64,000 nucleotides of DNA from Dissophora ornata (taxonomy: Eukaryota > Mortierellomycota > Mortierellomycetes > Mortierellales > Mortierellaceae), in the NCBI GenBank assembly GCA_025201705.1, contig MU616599.1, positions 24,278-88,277 of the forward strand. Reading direction: 5' to 3'. Under the pieces are notes generated by a model. The model did not search any database. It was not told the origin of the DNA and saw nothing but the letters and a program-made list of their open reading frames with translations. Below are positions 33,821-44,985 of the stretch, piece after piece. The position numbers and the translations under genes were made by a program. How positions within the stretch are numbered: position 1 is the first letter of the stretch; each line of letters starts with the position of its first letter.

Positions 33821-36800
33821 ATGAACTCAATGCTGCATCACTGGGAACAGCAACAGCAACAACAGCAACAACACCACCATTCTCATGTTCAATGCGTGCA
33901 CAAACTCATTGTGCCCATTATTTCAAAGTCCACGCGGACTACTGGAACATCTGCAGACCTTCTCAGCCCTCCTGATTTGTTATCTAGAACGACGGAGAAT
34001 ACTGCAGAAGATCCGGCAGATACCCTCGGGCACCATCAATCAGCACGTACCGCGGGCCACTTGCAGCAGTCATCATTAAAAGAGCCTTCGGCTGGCGGAG
34101 TGCCCACGGCGTACGAGGAGCTTCTGATCCAGCTCGCAACACAGCGAGCCAAACTCAATGCTTTAAACGATGGTGCCCAGACGCTTTCGAGGGATATTGC
34201 TGCCCTCAATGAAACACTTGAGGAAGAGCAAGAATCCAAAGGAGAAATCGTGCAGGATGCTCAGACTGCGATGGAGGGTTGGACGGATATGTGGAAAGAA
34301 TACTCCAGATGCGAACCGGCTGAGGCTTTACAAGAAAGGCCCAATGCTCTAACTGCACTAATTGGGGGCATGGGCTGGCAATACAAGAAGGATCTGTAAG
34401 AAGTCTGCTCATACCTTCGTTCGTATACGCGAGTTTTCAATCTTGTCCCAGATTGTCTTATCATGTCGTGGTCATGTTGCCATAGATTCGAGCAACTTGT
34501 CGCAAGTTGCCGGCCAAGGGAGGCGTATCAAATGCAGCTTCAAATCACCGGTCGTTTTGGACAAGTAATGGGCTTTGATCTCTTGGAAGAGTCACCGTTA
34601 CCCATCTCAAAGATGATCATGAAGTACCTATCTTTTATTGATCTCGCTACATGCCGCATGGTCAGTGCAAACGTTCTCATCATCCAAAAATCTGCCTCAG
34701 CGATCCAAATGCGTCTTTTTAGCACTAAGAATCTCCGCATCCCTGGCGTTCAAAATCAAATAGGTTTCGCGCAGCTGGCAGCGCAAGGCGACAGCATACG
34801 ATGTGGTAGCATCTGCAGTAAGTCGACTCACTCTTGTGGATGAAACCGTTCTGGTGGAACAAGCAGACGGATCGCGTCCAAACTGGAATCAATTATGCCG
34901 TTACCATGAACGCAGCTTTCGGTGGATGCGAGGCACGCCTGCGTCAGTTCAGTCATTACAGGGTCACACCAGTTATGTTACATCGTTAAAAGACCGCGGT
35001 GGGTGGATCGTTAGTGGTGGTTATGACGAAAAGGTTCGGCTCTGGGAGGCCACCACAGGCAAGTGCGTCAAGATTTGGGAGGTAGACTCGGCCGTGAGCT
35101 GTGTGGAGCTGTTTGTCGACGCCGACATGGACGGAGGAGGAGTAGTTGTTGCAGCATTTGTTGATATTGGGTAAGTGTCAGCCGTTTCATGATCTCAAAG
35201 ATCACCTTGCATAATATCACCCGTCTATGCAATATCCGTACTCTTGCCCGGAAAGACTTATCATTCAAAACCTTGCGGAGATAGACTGGTCAAGGTCTGG
35301 TCACTCCATGGCCCCCTGAATATGAAAACCCTGACCGGCCATCAGAAAGGCGTGCGCGCGCTGGCGATCAATGCGGCTTATCTGGCCACGGCGGGGTTCG
35401 ACCAAACGGTCCATGTCTGGAACTGGAGCGCCGGATGTAAAGTTGCAAGCTTCCGCGCCCACAATGAAATGGTAGTTTGTTGCACTGTCACACTGTGCTT
35501 CCATAACGATAGCCTAAAACGCGGGTACGAAGCATGCAGCACTCATGGGCTTTACGTGCTTACCATTCCTCTATTTGTACTGAAATAGATATTAGGGGTG
35601 CATTTGAGCGAGAACACCGTCTATTCTTTCTGCATCGACGCCACTCTTCGCGTTTTTGATGTTCCATCCAAGACACTACTGCATCAGGTCAAGCTATTCG
35701 AGGTGCAACAGGGAGCGTCGATGCAGTGGTCGTATGTCCAAGACAAGATGCTCTTGACCGCGACCAATAGAAAGATATATGTCTGGCAGCTCGAGCACCT
35801 GGAAAGCCTTGTCCAACAGCAACATCAGCAGCGACAGCGACAGTATCACCAACGACAACGGCAACAGCAGCAGGCCTCTCAGCGGTCGAACAGCATCATC
35901 TCTACACCGTCCTCAGATGGCAGTAACAGCCCTGAAAAATGTCGAGGTGGCGAGCACCTGAAGTTTGAACGTGGATACACGCCACTTTCATCCCCTTTAC
36001 ATTCACCTGCGCAGTCAAGATCGATGTCGCCGTGCAAAAGCGCCATCATTACTCCTCCAGAAACGCCAATTGTTTCCGTGCATCCAAGCTCGGGATCCTC
36101 GTGCTTTTACTCATCCTCGTCAGCATCCACCTCTTCCTTAACGCTTACGACGGATACTCCGAGCAAGGTGGAGCCTTCCGAGCCGACAATTGAGACGAGG
36201 ATCAAGCCATGCTTAACAGCCATCCTCAGTATGACAACGGATATGAGGTGTGGTAAAGTGACCCACCATAACCCACCTCAGCTGATTGTAGGTTCTCGCA
36301 GCTCCCCTGTGAAGCTGGCGACCATAGTCCTGACCAAAGACATCATCGACCCGAACAAAGTGTATGACTCTAATAATACTCCAACATTATTATCGCCAAA
36401 AAATGTCCCAATCGAGGGCATGCCTGGTGGCCATGGTCGTGGTGTCATGTGCATCGACTGCGATGCCGGCAACCTAGTTGTGGGATGCACGGGTGGTTCT
36501 ATTCAAGTATTACACATGGATCCCGCCAAGAGAGTACTGGAGCAATGGAACACTTTCGAAGCAGTGCCAGTGATCACCTTACCTCAATTGAGCCTTGCTC
36601 AAATGGACTCCATTCGTTCAGTTAGTCCGATCCATCATCCTTCAAATCCTATCAGCCCCATAACCACGCCAGCGGCACTCGCGAACCTGAACACAGTCAG
36701 TGCAGGTCACCCGAAGAAGTCTGCAGCAGACTTCCGGAGCAACAAATCACAAAGTATCGTCGCTCGTCCAAAAGCACTTGGTCTTCCATCGCCAGACCAC

Positions 36801-37496
36801 TCGCCGCAGAAAATGTCCAAGACCATCAAGTTGACCACATCCGCCAATAGAGGAATCAGGGGCACTAACCCGCAAGGAACAATTTCCGAGTTAGTCAAGC
36901 AGCCTATGACTTCATCAAACTGCCAGAAACAAGACGTTTTGGCAGATTGTGGCGATTTTGATAAAGTTGATGTTTTGAGGCAGGGATCTCCGAATATCCT
37001 CACCAGGGCAGGCCAAAGTCATAAGAGCGCCAAGCCATCCAGACTGACAGGTAGCATCAGTCCCAAGACATCGCCTCCATCATTGCTCCCGCGAGCTAAT
37101 GGACGAAGTGTTGCAGAGCTCAACAAAGTCTCTGCCAGCGTTCCGAACGTGCGCCGCACTACCACGGCTCCGACGCTCTCTAGTCTTTCAAAGTATATCC
37201 CAGGACCCCCCGGCCGGATCACGTTGCGACGTCGTGCCAGCTCGGCGGCTTGGGCAGACCAGGTCACCAGCACGACCACAACCATTGTCACAAACGTCGA
37301 TGACGCGAATAATTCAGATCTTCCGTCTCCAATGGCGGTTATCATGAGGGGGCGGAACCGTTCCGATCCAAACCTGCTCACGCGTGCCAATATTGGTAGT
37401 CCGTATTCGACGGCGAAGAATTTCGCAAAGAGCTGGAGTTTGTCTTCACCATGGAGTAACTCTTCACGACGCAATACAAACAGCAGCAATGCATAG
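33821..37496 (+). CDS. F-box and WD40-repeat protein (SCF substrate receptor type)
   Basis: Predicted SCF ubiquitin-ligase substrate adaptor. Five exons (33821-34395, 34486-34660, 34764-35170, 35285-35471, 35589-37496) give 1,083 residues with every join in frame. The N-terminus has a polyQ/polyH run (33842-33883) and a coiled coil (AKLNALNDGAQTLSRDIAAL). The F-box spans exons 2-3: PLPISKMIMKYLSFIDLATC then RMVSRSWQRKA; it is only visible after removing the 103-nt intron. WD40 blades follow: LQGHTSYVTSL, GGYDEKVRLWE, DRLVKVWSLHG-type, LTGHQKGVRALA, AGFDQTVHVWNW, DATLRVFDV and NRKIYVWQLEHL, then a possible extra blade near GGSIQVLHMD. The remainder, about 500 residues, is Ser/Pro-rich and disordered. 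A poly(A) signal AATAAA is at 37562. The substrate is unknown. Confidence 0.88.
33842..33883 (+). repeat. CAA/CAG polyglutamine tract
   Basis: Near-pure CAA/CAG run, followed by CAC codons, near the N-terminus of the F-box/WD40 protein. It encodes about ten Gln then His. Confidence 0.8.
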
Positions 37497-37561
37497 GGAA
37501 AAAAAATGCAACGTCCTCCGCTGTGTTGCAAAAAATGGCTGTGCTGTGCAGCCTGTGCACC

Positions 37562-37567
37562 AATAAA
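37562..37567 (+). terminator. Poly(A) signal of F-box gene
   Basis: AATAAA 66 bases after the F-box gene stop, inside the 182-bp gap to the convergent membrane-protein gene. Confidence 0.55.
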
Positions 37568-37678
37568 GTTTTAATTGTCATAACACATAAACCCATTTGA
37601 GTGGACAATCTTCAGCATGTCGCTTGCCACTCCGTGGTAAAACATATCTTTAATGAAAATTGTCCTTGAGCTAGCAAA

Positions 37679-38874
37679 CTATTTCGTCTTCTTGTCCGCT
37701 GCGGTTTCCTTTACAACGGACTGCCTCTCCTTCCATCCAAGGTACAATGGCAGAACAGTGCTGACGGACAGGATAGGCATGACGAGAGTAAGGATAAAGC
37801 CGATTTGAGGCTTTTTCAACTGTCGACTCGACTGGATCATGTACACAGCAGCCAAAACGTTGTTGTAGATCAAGTCTGCGCTGATAGATGTCTGGCAGTG
37901 GTTGAACCACAGGGCCTTGTAGAGGGTGCTGGGCTGCATAATAGGCGACAACACGAATGGGAGCGTGTACATGACGTGGCTGAAGAGCGCAATCAACGAC
38001 AGAATGAAATACAATAAAGGTAGGCTGAACGTCGAAAAACGCTTGCGGGTGTCGGGGTTGAAGGTGATGAACGAGGGGACCAAGAAGAGGGCATGGGTCA
38101 AGATCAGGTTGTATGTGAAACCTTTGGACATGGTCTGAAGGAAGGGGGTCATGATGACACTCACTTCCCCAAAAAGGATCAGGAGAGCCAAGAGGGTAGG
38201 CACGGAGCGAACGTGGGATCGAGTCTTGGGAGTAGGGTCAAGCTGGGCCAGGAAAAGAGGACCGCCGACAGACATGCTTCCGAAGAAGCCGAGCAGCACA
38301 AACCACCAAGTCGGGGTCCATTTGCTGGGTGGCTGGAAAGCGTGCTTCTTCGCCTTGTTGCTCTCGGCAATGTCAATGCGAAGAGACTGTCCCTCGACGG
38401 ACCAGTTTGTCAAGGCCGTGCCTGTGAGGATCAACAGCTGGCTGCTCCACCACCACTTGGGCAAAGTATTCGTGACAATCGCGTATGCTTGAACACTGCA
38501 GAGCACATATACAAATGTGCCATTTCGCCATAACGGTTAGTCCAGTTGGAATATGCTGCAAGACGAAGCACAGTCAAAGAGACAAAAACAAGCCAACTCA
38601 ATACGTACAACAAGTCAGACTCGAGAATAAACCTATCGAGATTACTTCCGAGAGCTTCGTACTCTTTCTTGAACCAAGACAGGATATAGAACCAGGTAGT
38701 AAGAAGGGAGCTGATTGCGATCAGAATGTAGAACGCATTGCTTGCGGAGAATCGAGTCCTCGTGATGCAGACCACCAAGGCAGAGATGACGGTTATGAAG
38801 TAAATGGCGATCGACCCAACGGCCTTGTAGTACAGCGCCGGGTCGGTTGTCGATGCTGCGCTGGTCGTCTCCAT
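37679..38874 (-). CDS. Multispan membrane protein, unknown function
   Basis: Two exons, 38874-38609 and 38495-37679, join as 266 + 817 nt to give 360 residues. The 113-nt intron begins GTACGT, has a CTAAC branch and ends CTGCAG, giving SDLLFVQAYAIVTNT across the join. I count about nine hydrophobic spans, for example AIYFITVISALVVCIT, FYILIAISSLLTTWFYIL, WWFVLLGFFGSMSVG, LLALLILFGEVSVI, LPLLYFILSLIALFSHVMY and IGFILTLVMPILSVSTVLPLYL. The tail is short, basic and cytosolic (DKKTK). There is no signal peptide and no catalytic motif. Repeated aromatic Trp (KWWWSSQ, KWTPTWW) near membrane edges is notable. I do not recognise the family. The 5' end is next to the 805-bp region before the GPI-type gene. 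Confidence 0.72.
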
Positions 38875-39679
38875 TGAAGCTGTTGGTGGCAGGGGGAGAA
38901 GGCGACGGATATGAGGGTTGGTTGTTGAGACTCTTGAGAGGAGTGGAGGGGATCTTGAGCGCGCGTAATTTGAACCGTCGGGTCACGTGTACCTATTCGA
39001 CCCTGCAGAAGGGGACAGGGACAGGGGCGGAATCGCGGTATCAGTCATGTATTCCTGACTACAGAACCGCCATTGTAATTTTGGCGGCGGTAGAGCAACC
39101 AGGCGCACCCAAGCCTCAGAGGTGCGGTAGGCGTAGTGGACATGCTATCGCCTGCCTGTTTGTTTTCGCTACTGACGCGTAGTAATAACCGTATCCACTC
39201 CTTTACGTATACACGTCCATGCTTGCAACAAGTTTTCAGCGATACTAGCCACATTTTGAAGATGTTCATTTCGCAGAACCAGCCATGGTGGGTGGTACAG
39301 CATCTTACCGAACCATCTCTAGGCCAATGCCCCTTTTTGTCCCTTTGAGTTTCCCCATACCAGTCATCTGCAGCTCGTCTGATCTCCTTGTAAGGTGAGC
39401 TTCTCCTTGACATGCCTTGACTCCTGTTTACTATAATTATATCTCCAGAACTTGATCCCGACAAAGACAAAGTGCAGTCCGTTGCACGTTTTACGAGCTG
39501 CCTGCCAGAGCCAGATCGTCACAGCTTGGGTGAACATGGCGCATCTTTTGAACCCCGGCTTCCTTCTACTCAAGATCTTTTCTTTTCCATTTCCACGCTC
39601 TCCCACTGCATCTGCTACAATTTTTTTTTCACCGTTGTCTTTCTAAAGCCCCGTTACCCATCCAACCCACATACCGTTC
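38875..39679. other. 805 bp intergenic region, divergent promoters
   Basis: Lies between the start codons of the membrane-protein gene (minus) and the secreted 8-Cys gene (plus). C/T-rich tracts occur just upstream of the plus gene (39590-39650). Open frames here (for example 39045-39470 minus) look random. Confidence 0.5.
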
Positions 39680-40501
39680 ATGAGAATGCCATTATGGGCT
39701 CCACCAAGGATACCGTTCGCGACACTGTTGGCCAGCATCCTTGTCTGCCTGTTTCTTCTGTTGGCGTCGCCGACGCATGGACAGATCTTTAATGGGGACA
39801 ATGTAGTTGCTACGCCCACTGGAGCAAACATTATCACCTCTGAAGTTATCCCATACTTTGTTCCTACTACCGACCCATCAAAGCAGATCGCAACCCCTAC
39901 GGCTGGAAGTAAGAGTTCCACCGCGGTTGTAGCCGCAACCAATGTCACCACGAGTGCTGCTTCGCCCCTTCCACCACCTGTTCCAACAGTCCCACCGCCA
40001 CCCATCACCGTCCAACCATACACGACTTTGGCAGCGGGTGGCTCCCCAGTTTCCGCCGCTACTCCATTGCCTCTGCCAACTACGCCAGCTCTCTTCCCGC
40101 AAAACATATCGACCTGCTCGACCTGCTATGGCATGTTCTCAACCCTGTCTCGATGTAACGTCATTGCCAATTCGGACACGTTCCCGATCACAGCCAACAC
40201 AACCTATCAATCTCTCCTGCCATTCTTGAAATGCATTTGTATGTTCAAGGTTCTTGACGCGTACCCATATTGCATCGATTGCTTTACCAAGACACAACAA
40301 CTGGGACAACTAAATGTGTTGCAAGCCAGCCATTTGGACAGCTACATGGATGCGTTTCGACAGCTGTGCGGGGTAACTTATAACGGCAACAAGGTGCCGG
40401 ATGCGAGCATGGCAGCCTCAGGACGTCTTCGTAGAGATAATATTACCGGTGGACTTCTGGGATTAGTGGGTATGCTTCTCGTATCCGTTTTAACTATATA
40501 G
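39680..40501 (+). CDS. Secreted, probably GPI-anchored 8-cysteine protein
   Basis: Single exon, 273 residues. The N-terminus has a strong signal peptide (ATLLASILVCLFLLLASPTHG, cleavage likely after HG). A Thr/Ser/Pro-rich stretch of about 100 residues follows with several Asn-glycosylation sites. A compact domain then carries eight cysteines: STCSTC, SRC, KCIC, YCIDC and LC. The C-terminus is hydrophobic (GGLLGLVGMLLVSVLTI) after a small-residue/Asn segment, as for GPI addition. The Cys count is that of CFEM domains but the spacing differs, so I do not call it CFEM. Probably a cell-wall or surface protein. A poly(A) signal AATAAA lies at 40602, just ahead of the AMP deaminase gene. Confidence 0.75.
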   Translation: MRMPLWAPPRIPFATLLASILVCLFLLLASPTHGQIFNGDNVVATPTGANIITSEVIPYFVPTTDPSKQIATPTAGSKSSTAVVAATNVTTSAASPLPPPVPTVPPPPITVQPYTTLAAGGSPVSAATPLPLPTTPALFPQNISTCSTCYGMFSTLSRCNVIANSDTFPITANTTYQSLLPFLKCICMFKVLDAYPYCIDCFTKTQQLGQLNVLQASHLDSYMDAFRQLCGVTYNGNKVPDASMAASGRLRRDNITGGLLGLVGMLLVSVLTI

Positions 40502-40601
40502 ACTGTGGTCGCCTCACACAATAATAGCAACAGCGGGGATGGACTAGAGAGAGGGAGATTGTTGCAGCCTCTGCTGTGGGGTTGACGCGTCGAATGAAAC
40601 A

Positions 40602-40607
40602 AATAAA
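40602..40607 (+). terminator. Poly(A) signal of 8-Cys gene
   Basis: AATAAA about 100 bases past the stop. The next gene starts within another 100 bases, so transcription units are packed tightly here. Confidence 0.5.
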
Positions 40608-40700
40608 GTGTATCACATGAATATTGTCACACGCACCTCATCTCCCTTTCTCACTTTCTCACTTTCTCATTCCTCAGTCTACAAGCTGATCATCAACGAA

Positions 40701-43700
40701 ATGTGCAGCAACCACATCGGCGACATGGACGAAGACAATGGTGTACACTGCGCTGATGTTGGCGAGCGGAAAGAGGATAGCTTCGACGTCCCTGTTAACT
40801 GCGCCCATACCGACGAATCCACTGCAACGGACCACCGTCCTTTGGCGCATATGACGCCCTTTTATTCCTACCACAACGAGAGGGCGTTAAAATTGGTACG
40901 TTTGTGATTTGAGCCAGAGACAGCTGTGCCTCCAGGCCATGCCTGTAAACAAGCACCTGCTGAGAAGCCATATATAGGTTTTGCCCTTCAAACCCTTGGT
41001 CATAATAGTTCTATTGTGCCCTCCCAAATAATGATCTTTTAGGAGGATAATAAGTATCTGGCGCATGAGACTTGTAGTCCCTCGAGTCCTCCAATCGTGG
41101 AAAGACCTAGTCCTCCACTTATGGAGGAAAGGATGCCCACTGCTTTTGACACCAACCCTGAGAACCTGCGCTCCGTTGGCGCAAATGCCGGCATCTTGGA
41201 TGAAGAGAGGGCGGAGGAAAAGACAAAACCCAACTTCACTCCGACTGATGAAGTCACACAGGAACTGCGGGAACTTTACACCGATTTCCAGAAGTGTCTG
41301 GATCTGCGCGAAAAGTATATGAAGGTTTCCTGTCAGCGTATTGGCGATAATCCGAGTGATAGTGATGACTGGGTCATTTATCCTCCACCGCCTGCCCCAT
41401 CCTGGCCGCTCACGGAAAATAAAGGCCGTACCTCCAATGGACCTGATAGCATTGGGAGCGATTTTGTGCGGGAGGATGTGCCCATCCCAGGACTGTGCGA
41501 CCATGTTTTCGAATTGGATGATACTGGGATTTTTCAGGTATGGGCGATGACCTGTGGTGGCGACACGGATGTTGCAGACTTGTAAGTGGAACACAAAACG
41601 TTGACGCCTCCTACCCTTTGTATTCCAGGTATACGAGTCCAAGGATGATCTAGCAGCCAAGAAACCCATCATGGTCGTGCCCAAGCCCAAGGAGTATTTC
41701 CGGGACCTGGATTTTGTATTATCGGTGATTTCGGATGGTCCCACAAAGAGTTTTGCTTTCCGCCGTCTAAAGTACCTGGAGAGCAAGTGGAGCATGTATA
41801 TCCTACTGAACGAGTACGAGGAACTCGCCGAGGCGAAGAGAGTCCCGCATCGCGACTTTTACAATGTCAGGAAGGTGGATACGCACGTTCACCACAGCTC
41901 ATGCATGAATCAAAAGCACATGCTCCGCTTCATCAAATCAAAGATGAGAAAAACGCCGAAGGATGTGGTGATATTTCGTGATGGCAAGGAGTTGACACTG
42001 GAGGAAGTGTTCCAAAGTTTGAAGTTGACTGCATACGATCTCAGCATTGATACTCTGGACATGCATGTATGTCGTAGCTTCGCTTATTTTTGACCAAGTG
42101 AAAGGGCGCGTCATTGAACACGATCGAACTTACAACATCATTCATCTAACGTGGATCTTGCAGGCCCACAAAGACTCGTTCCATCGCTTTGACAAATTCA
42201 ATTTGAAGTACAACCCAATCGGGGAGTCCCGTCTTCGAGAGATTTTCATGAAGACTGACAACAAGATCAAGGGCAAGTATCTGGCCGAGATCACCAAGGG
42301 TAAGTGCTGCTGCACGTAATCCTGCTGCGCTATATGTCAGAAGTGACATATTTAATGCTGTTCTATTGTTCTATTGTTCTATTGTTGTCAATGTTCTCAC
42401 GCTGTTGGATCCCCTTGTAGAGGTATTCTCGGACCTCGAGCAGAGCAAGTACCAAATGGCAGAGTATCGTATCTCAATCTATGGCAGGAGCGAAGACGAG
42501 TGGGACAAGCTTGCAGATTGGGTGGTCGACCACAAGCTGTTCTCCCCCAATGTGCGATGGTTGATACAAGTGCCTCGTCTCTATAACATCTACAAAGCCA
42601 CAAAGGCCGTCGAGAACTTTGAACGGGTCATCCAGAACATATTCAAACCTCTATTTGAGGTTACGCGAGACCCGACCAGTCACCCCAACCTTCACATCTT
42701 TCTTCAGCGCGTCATCGGATTTGACTCAGTGGACGACGAGTCCAAGGCTGAGCGTCGCATATACAAAAAGTATCCGTACCCTCGCGTCTGGAACACCACC
42801 ATGAACCCGCCTTACAGCTACTATATCTACTACATGTTTGCCAACATGGCTAGTCTGAATAACTTCCGAAGGAAGCGCCGATTCAGTAAGCACTTTGTGA
42901 ACTTGCTTCGCAAATGATGGGCACATCCTGAAAAACTCTAACGAACAGGTTCCTCGCATTATAGATACGTTTGTTCTCAGGCCACATTGTGGTGAGGCTG
43001 GCGATACGGACCATTTGACGTCGGCGTTCTTGACTTCTTTTGGCATCTCGCACGGCATTTTGCTTCGCAAGGTCCCAGTCCTGCAGTATCTTTTTTATCT
43101 AACACAGATGGGCATCGCCATGTCGCCTCTGTCCAATAATGCCCTATTCCTGGACTACGAGCGAAACCCATTCCCTTCATATTTCCAGAGAGGACTTAAT
43201 GTTAGTCTGAGTACCGACGATCCACTGCAGTTCCACTTTACCAAGGAGCCCCTGATTGAAGAATACAGTGTTGCAGCTCAAGTAAGATACACAGCACAAC
43301 TTGTATATCTTCCCGTTACTCACTGTATCGCTAACTGCTGAGCTGTTAACGTGTTAACACCTCCTACTTCCCAATGGCTGATAGATCTGGAAGCTCTCTG
43401 GTGCAGATATGTGCGAGATCTCGCGTAACTCTGTTCGCCACTCTGGGTTCGAGAATAAAGTCAAGAAGCACTGGATCGGCAAGAAGTGGTTTCTTCCAGG
43501 AGTGCAGGGCAACGACATGGCCAAGACCAACGTCCCTAACATCCGCGTGGCTTTTAGATCCGAGACCTTGCGAGAGGAGCTTGACATGCTCAAGAGGTAT
43601 TCTTGTCTGCAACAACCTCTGAAGCAATTGGATCTGCTTCAGCAAATGACTTTTGGGTTGGTTTCCCCCGCATTGCCAAGCGCAGAGGAGGAACCGTCGT

Positions 43701-43978
43701 ACCCTTCGAGTTTGGGAAACTCTCCTGTGATGGACCCACCACTGTCAGCAGGAATGATAGACCTGAGTGATGCTGGTCTCCTTCAGATGCATCCGCATCT
43801 CCCAAAGCCCCCAGGTCAGATGGTACCCCACGCAGCCGATTTGAACCACACGACCGTCGCAAACGTTGAGCACCAGCTGGGCATGCTCTCCGTTGTCTCC
43901 GGTGTCGCAGTGATCGCTGAACGTGCTGCAGCCAAGAAGAGAGAGAAAATGCGTTTGAAAGCAGAAGTGTCTTCATAA
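40701..43978 (+). CDS. AMD1: AMP deaminase
   Basis: Converts AMP to IMP plus ammonia, a cytosolic step of the purine nucleotide cycle. Exon 1 (ATG at 40701; another in-frame ATG at 40617) ends ERALKL before GTACGT and joins [12 protein letters not shown]. Later landmarks: [17 protein letters not shown] across an intron, [17 protein letters not shown] with the metal-binding Hx[32 protein letters not shown] (zinc/catalytic block, split by an intron just before NTF), [31 protein letters not shown], and [17 protein letters not shown] with the catalytic Asp pair. The last exon holds KKHWIGKKW and a family-variable tail rich in Pro/Ala ending KAEVSS. The N-terminus is shorter than in yeast Amd1. 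The start choice between 40617 and 40701 is unresolved. Confidence 0.95.
42361..42384 (+). repeat. 8-bp tandem repeat TTCTATTG x3
   Basis: Three perfect copies inside an intron of the AMP deaminase gene. It is an ordinary intronic microsatellite. Confidence 0.85.
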
Positions 43979-44194
43979 CAACCAAGGCTAGATCAACCCC
44001 GAGGAGCTATGTCGCGATCAAGCTAGACCTCCATAGACATTATGTGTTGAAAGAATAATCCTTTTACTATAATGTACAATTGTGTTCTTTAGTTTCGATA
44101 AGCTATGGTACAAGGTTGTCTCGATTAATGACACGTTTGCGCCCTCGATTTCGCTATTCAGATGTACAATACAGCCAGATCAATATACTGGACT

Positions 44195-44788
44195 CTAACG
44201 CCTCCTCCTGCTTCCCTGGTTGTTTGATATGCGCTCCCGTTGAGTTCCAGGCATAGGCTGGAGCATCTCTATCCGGATGTGGACCGCAGAATTTTGACGG
44301 ATGTTTGTATCCAGATCCTTTTCTGTGTCGATCGGGATCAGATCATCCACTAGGTCCACAGTTGCGGTCTCAGTATGACATCGAACCTGGCCGGAACAGG
44401 CGTTGCTGAGCCCCATGGCAAGTGAAATGGCCCGTTCAATGGCTGCGCCCATGGCATGGAGCATGATAAAGGGATGTCCATCCTCCACCAACAGTTTCTT
44501 TGCACGGGTGAGCTGGCCGTGGTAGCTAGAGGTCTGAGTCACGTATATGTCTGTGGCAAGAGTCGGGGGTCGTAGTGGTGCGCGTTTCCTGAGTGTCGCT
44601 ACGAATTTGACAACATGAAGTCAGTGTCGATACTAGACCATAACGGGCGTACTGACGAATCGACCTTTCTAGGCGAAGTATGTGTGCTCTGACTTCGCCC
44701 GGGGTTTACCTTCATCCTTGGACACCTTTGGTCGTTTGGTTTCTGGCCGGTCTATCGCCTCCAATTGGACCTCCCGTTTGGTCTGCAT
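44195..44788 (-). CDS. POP7: RNase P/MRP subunit POP7 (RPP20, Alba-like)
   Basis: Small Alba-fold protein of the nuclear RNase P and RNase MRP particles, binding RNA with its Rpp25/Pop6 partner. Two exons, 44788-44710 and 44598-44195, total 483 nt, 160 residues. Exon 1 starts MQTKREVQLEAIDRPETKRP; the intron runs GTAAAC to TTCGTAG and the join reads SKDEATLRKRAPLRPP. The Alba core reads TSSYHGQLTRAKKLL, HAMGAAIERAISLAMGL, VDLVDDLIP and NSAVHIRIEM, which matches RPP20 closely. The C-terminus is a basic SRRRR. It is divergent from the HELLS gene, with only 197 bp between the two start codons. Confidence 0.88.
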
Positions 44789-44985
44789 TCCGTTCTTGCT
44801 GATCTATGAAGAGATTGGTGTTCGAATGATGGTGAAGTCGAGGTGGGGGCATTGCCTTGTGTACTCTGTGGCTTTGGCAGCACTTGAAGAAAAACGAAAA
44901 CACGTCCGTCCAAAACTCTGGGCCTGAGCACAGAAAACACACCTGGATTCGTTTTTCTTCATCCAGCAATTCTAACCGACGACAC
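44789..44985. promoter_or_regulatory. Compact bidirectional promoter, POP7 and HELLS genes
   Basis: 197 bp separates the two divergent start codons. No clear TATA box. A purine/T-rich stretch (44886-44960) sits near the plus-strand start. Confidence 0.55.

Noticed and set aside
34661..34763. Read-through coding between the F-box halves
   Set aside because: The frame is open but has no F-box; splicing GTCAGT to AATAG restores the F-box second half (MVSRSWQRKA) in frame.
40887..41795. 302-codon minus-strand open frame
   Set aside because: It lies opposite the AMP deaminase exons, which have clear family motifs and splice sites; the frame is a shadow.
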